Shown here: in pieces, positions 63,046 to 64,000 of the stretch
Layout of the letters: every line of letters begins with the position of its first letter
How positions within the stretch are numbered: the stretch's first letter is position 1
Assembly (NCBI GenBank): GCA_963575745.1
Contig: CAUYUJ010014618.1
Coordinates: forward strand, 66,161 to 130,160
Direction: 5' to 3'
From: Prorocentrum cordatum
Taxonomy: Eukaryota; Sar; Dinophyceae; Prorocentrales; Prorocentraceae
Length of the DNA stretch: 64,000 bases
Translations under genes and position numbers: made by a program
Notes under the pieces: generated by a model
Databases searched by the model: none
The model's input: the letters and a program-made list of their open reading frames with translations, nothing else
Told to the model about the DNA's origin: nothing

Positions 63046-64000
63046 GCCGAACAATCACCCGACGCCACCAGGGGAGAGAGGAGAGTAGTATTCATATTGT
63101 GGCATTGTGGAGGGGGAATGGGGATGGAGGGCGGGGGAGGGGGAAGGGGGGAATGGGGAAGGGGAAGGAGATGGAGCGGGTGGGGGGCAGACGAAGGGCG
63201 GCCAGAGGCCGAGGCCGAGCGGATCAAGGAGCGAGGAGGGGGGTGGCGGCTTTTTGTGGTGCGCTCGTGGGGGATGGCGGGGGGGGGTCGGCACCGCGGG
63301 CCATCGCGGCCCCAGCTCTCCACGAAGAGGCGGGAGGGGTGGGAGGGTGATGCTGAGGGGGGAGTGGCAGGGAGGAGTTGGAGGATCGGGGGAAGGAGGC
63401 GGAGGGGGGATGGGGAGGAGAAGTTGGAGGATCGGGGGAAGGAGGAGGAGGAGGAGGAGGAGGAGGAGGACGAGGAGGAGGAGGAGGAGGGATTGGGAGA
63501 AGCACGGAGGAGGAGGAGGAGGAGGAGGAAGAGGAGGTGGAGGGAGGATGAGGAGGAGGAGCGCACCAGGGGTCGGTCTTTTGCGGACACAGGTCCTCGA
63601 GGACAACACAGTCGGCGGATGCAAGCGGACACAGCGCAATGTGATGGGATCGGTGTGAGGTGGGTCCGGTTGCCAGACATGGCGCGAGCGGTTACACGCA
63701 TCTCAGAGAAAAAACAATGTGGTTGCAGTTGTAGTTGCAGCTTGCTGCGCAGTGGTTATGCAGTTTTACATGGCATCCGCATGCCATTTCGCCCTCCCCA
63801 GCCGCCTTCCTGCCGTTTGAATGCGTCAATGTCGTATATTGCTCTGCAGTTTCCAATTTCCGTTATTTGTTTCGTTTCCGTTTCCAGGTCGCGCATGTTT
63901 TAGATCACATCTATCTATATATGATTCGAGCAGTGTTTCATTTCGGGTTCCAGAATTTGTGAGAGCGACGTTTAATCACAGACAAATCACGTCCTGGCCG
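63046..64000. repeat. purine-rich tract, then plain DNA
   Basis: GGGGAA and GGA tracts at 63108-63555. 63556-64000 has no recognisable gene. Confidence 0.6.

Overview
The window looks like nuclear DNA of a dinoflagellate. This is an inference from four things: a GC-rich background with extreme microsatellite load, a tyrosine-recombinase retrotransposon of the DIRS/PAT kind with a methyltransferase-like domain, decayed non-LTR elements, and very low gene density. No rRNA, tRNA, CRISPR array or bacterial operon was recognised. I cannot name a species; a large-genome, long-intron lineage such as Prorocentrum would fit.

Layout. 0-3.4 kb: GGA/TCC tracts, a small TIR element at 734-971 and one leucine-rich-repeat (LRR) coding segment near 2.1 kb. 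3.4-10.2 kb: the best-preserved element, a 6.7-kb DIRS/PAT-like retrotransposon with split direct repeats (A1 - ORFs - B1 - A2 - B2) and reading frames for a Cys-rich membrane protein, a Gag-like protein, reverse transcriptase-RNase H, tyrosine recombinase and a methyltransferase-like domain. 10.2-16.2 kb: GC-rich DNA without a recognisable gene, a dispersed 'cattgtt' repeat family, and a decayed LINE reverse transcriptase on the minus strand. 16.2-20.9 kb: thousands of bases of (CTA)n, flanked by 'cttggggcctctt' minisatellites. 21-25 kb: small dispersed repeats and (GAC)n. 25.7-28.9 kb: a conserved head, an AGC-type tract and about 30 copies of a 90-bp satellite. The same composite recurs inverted at 47.5-49.2 kb.

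29-47 kb is a mosaic of short inverted-repeat elements, tandem arrays and microsatellites. LRR-coding segments lie at 37.6 and 41.8 kb. 50-53 kb holds three more LRR-coding segments on the plus strand. 53-56 kb holds a second decayed LINE, this one on the plus strand, with a coiled-coil ORF1-like region, an endonuclease remnant and reverse transcriptase fragments. 56-64 kb holds more dispersed repeats and the only clean conventional gene, an intact intronless short-chain dehydrogenase/reductase at 59,907-60,647.

How it fits together. All six LRR-coding segments are on the plus strand. Several begin just after a plausible polypyrimidine-AG acceptor and encode about one 28-31-residue repeat. 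This fits exons of one or more LRR genes separated by very long, repeat-filled introns, but without transcripts that is inference. The retrotransposon proteins together would copy and integrate the element: Gag-like packaging, RT-RNase H for cDNA, and tyrosine recombinase for integration of a circle. Its preserved terminal repeats allow the pre-insertion site to be read off directly.
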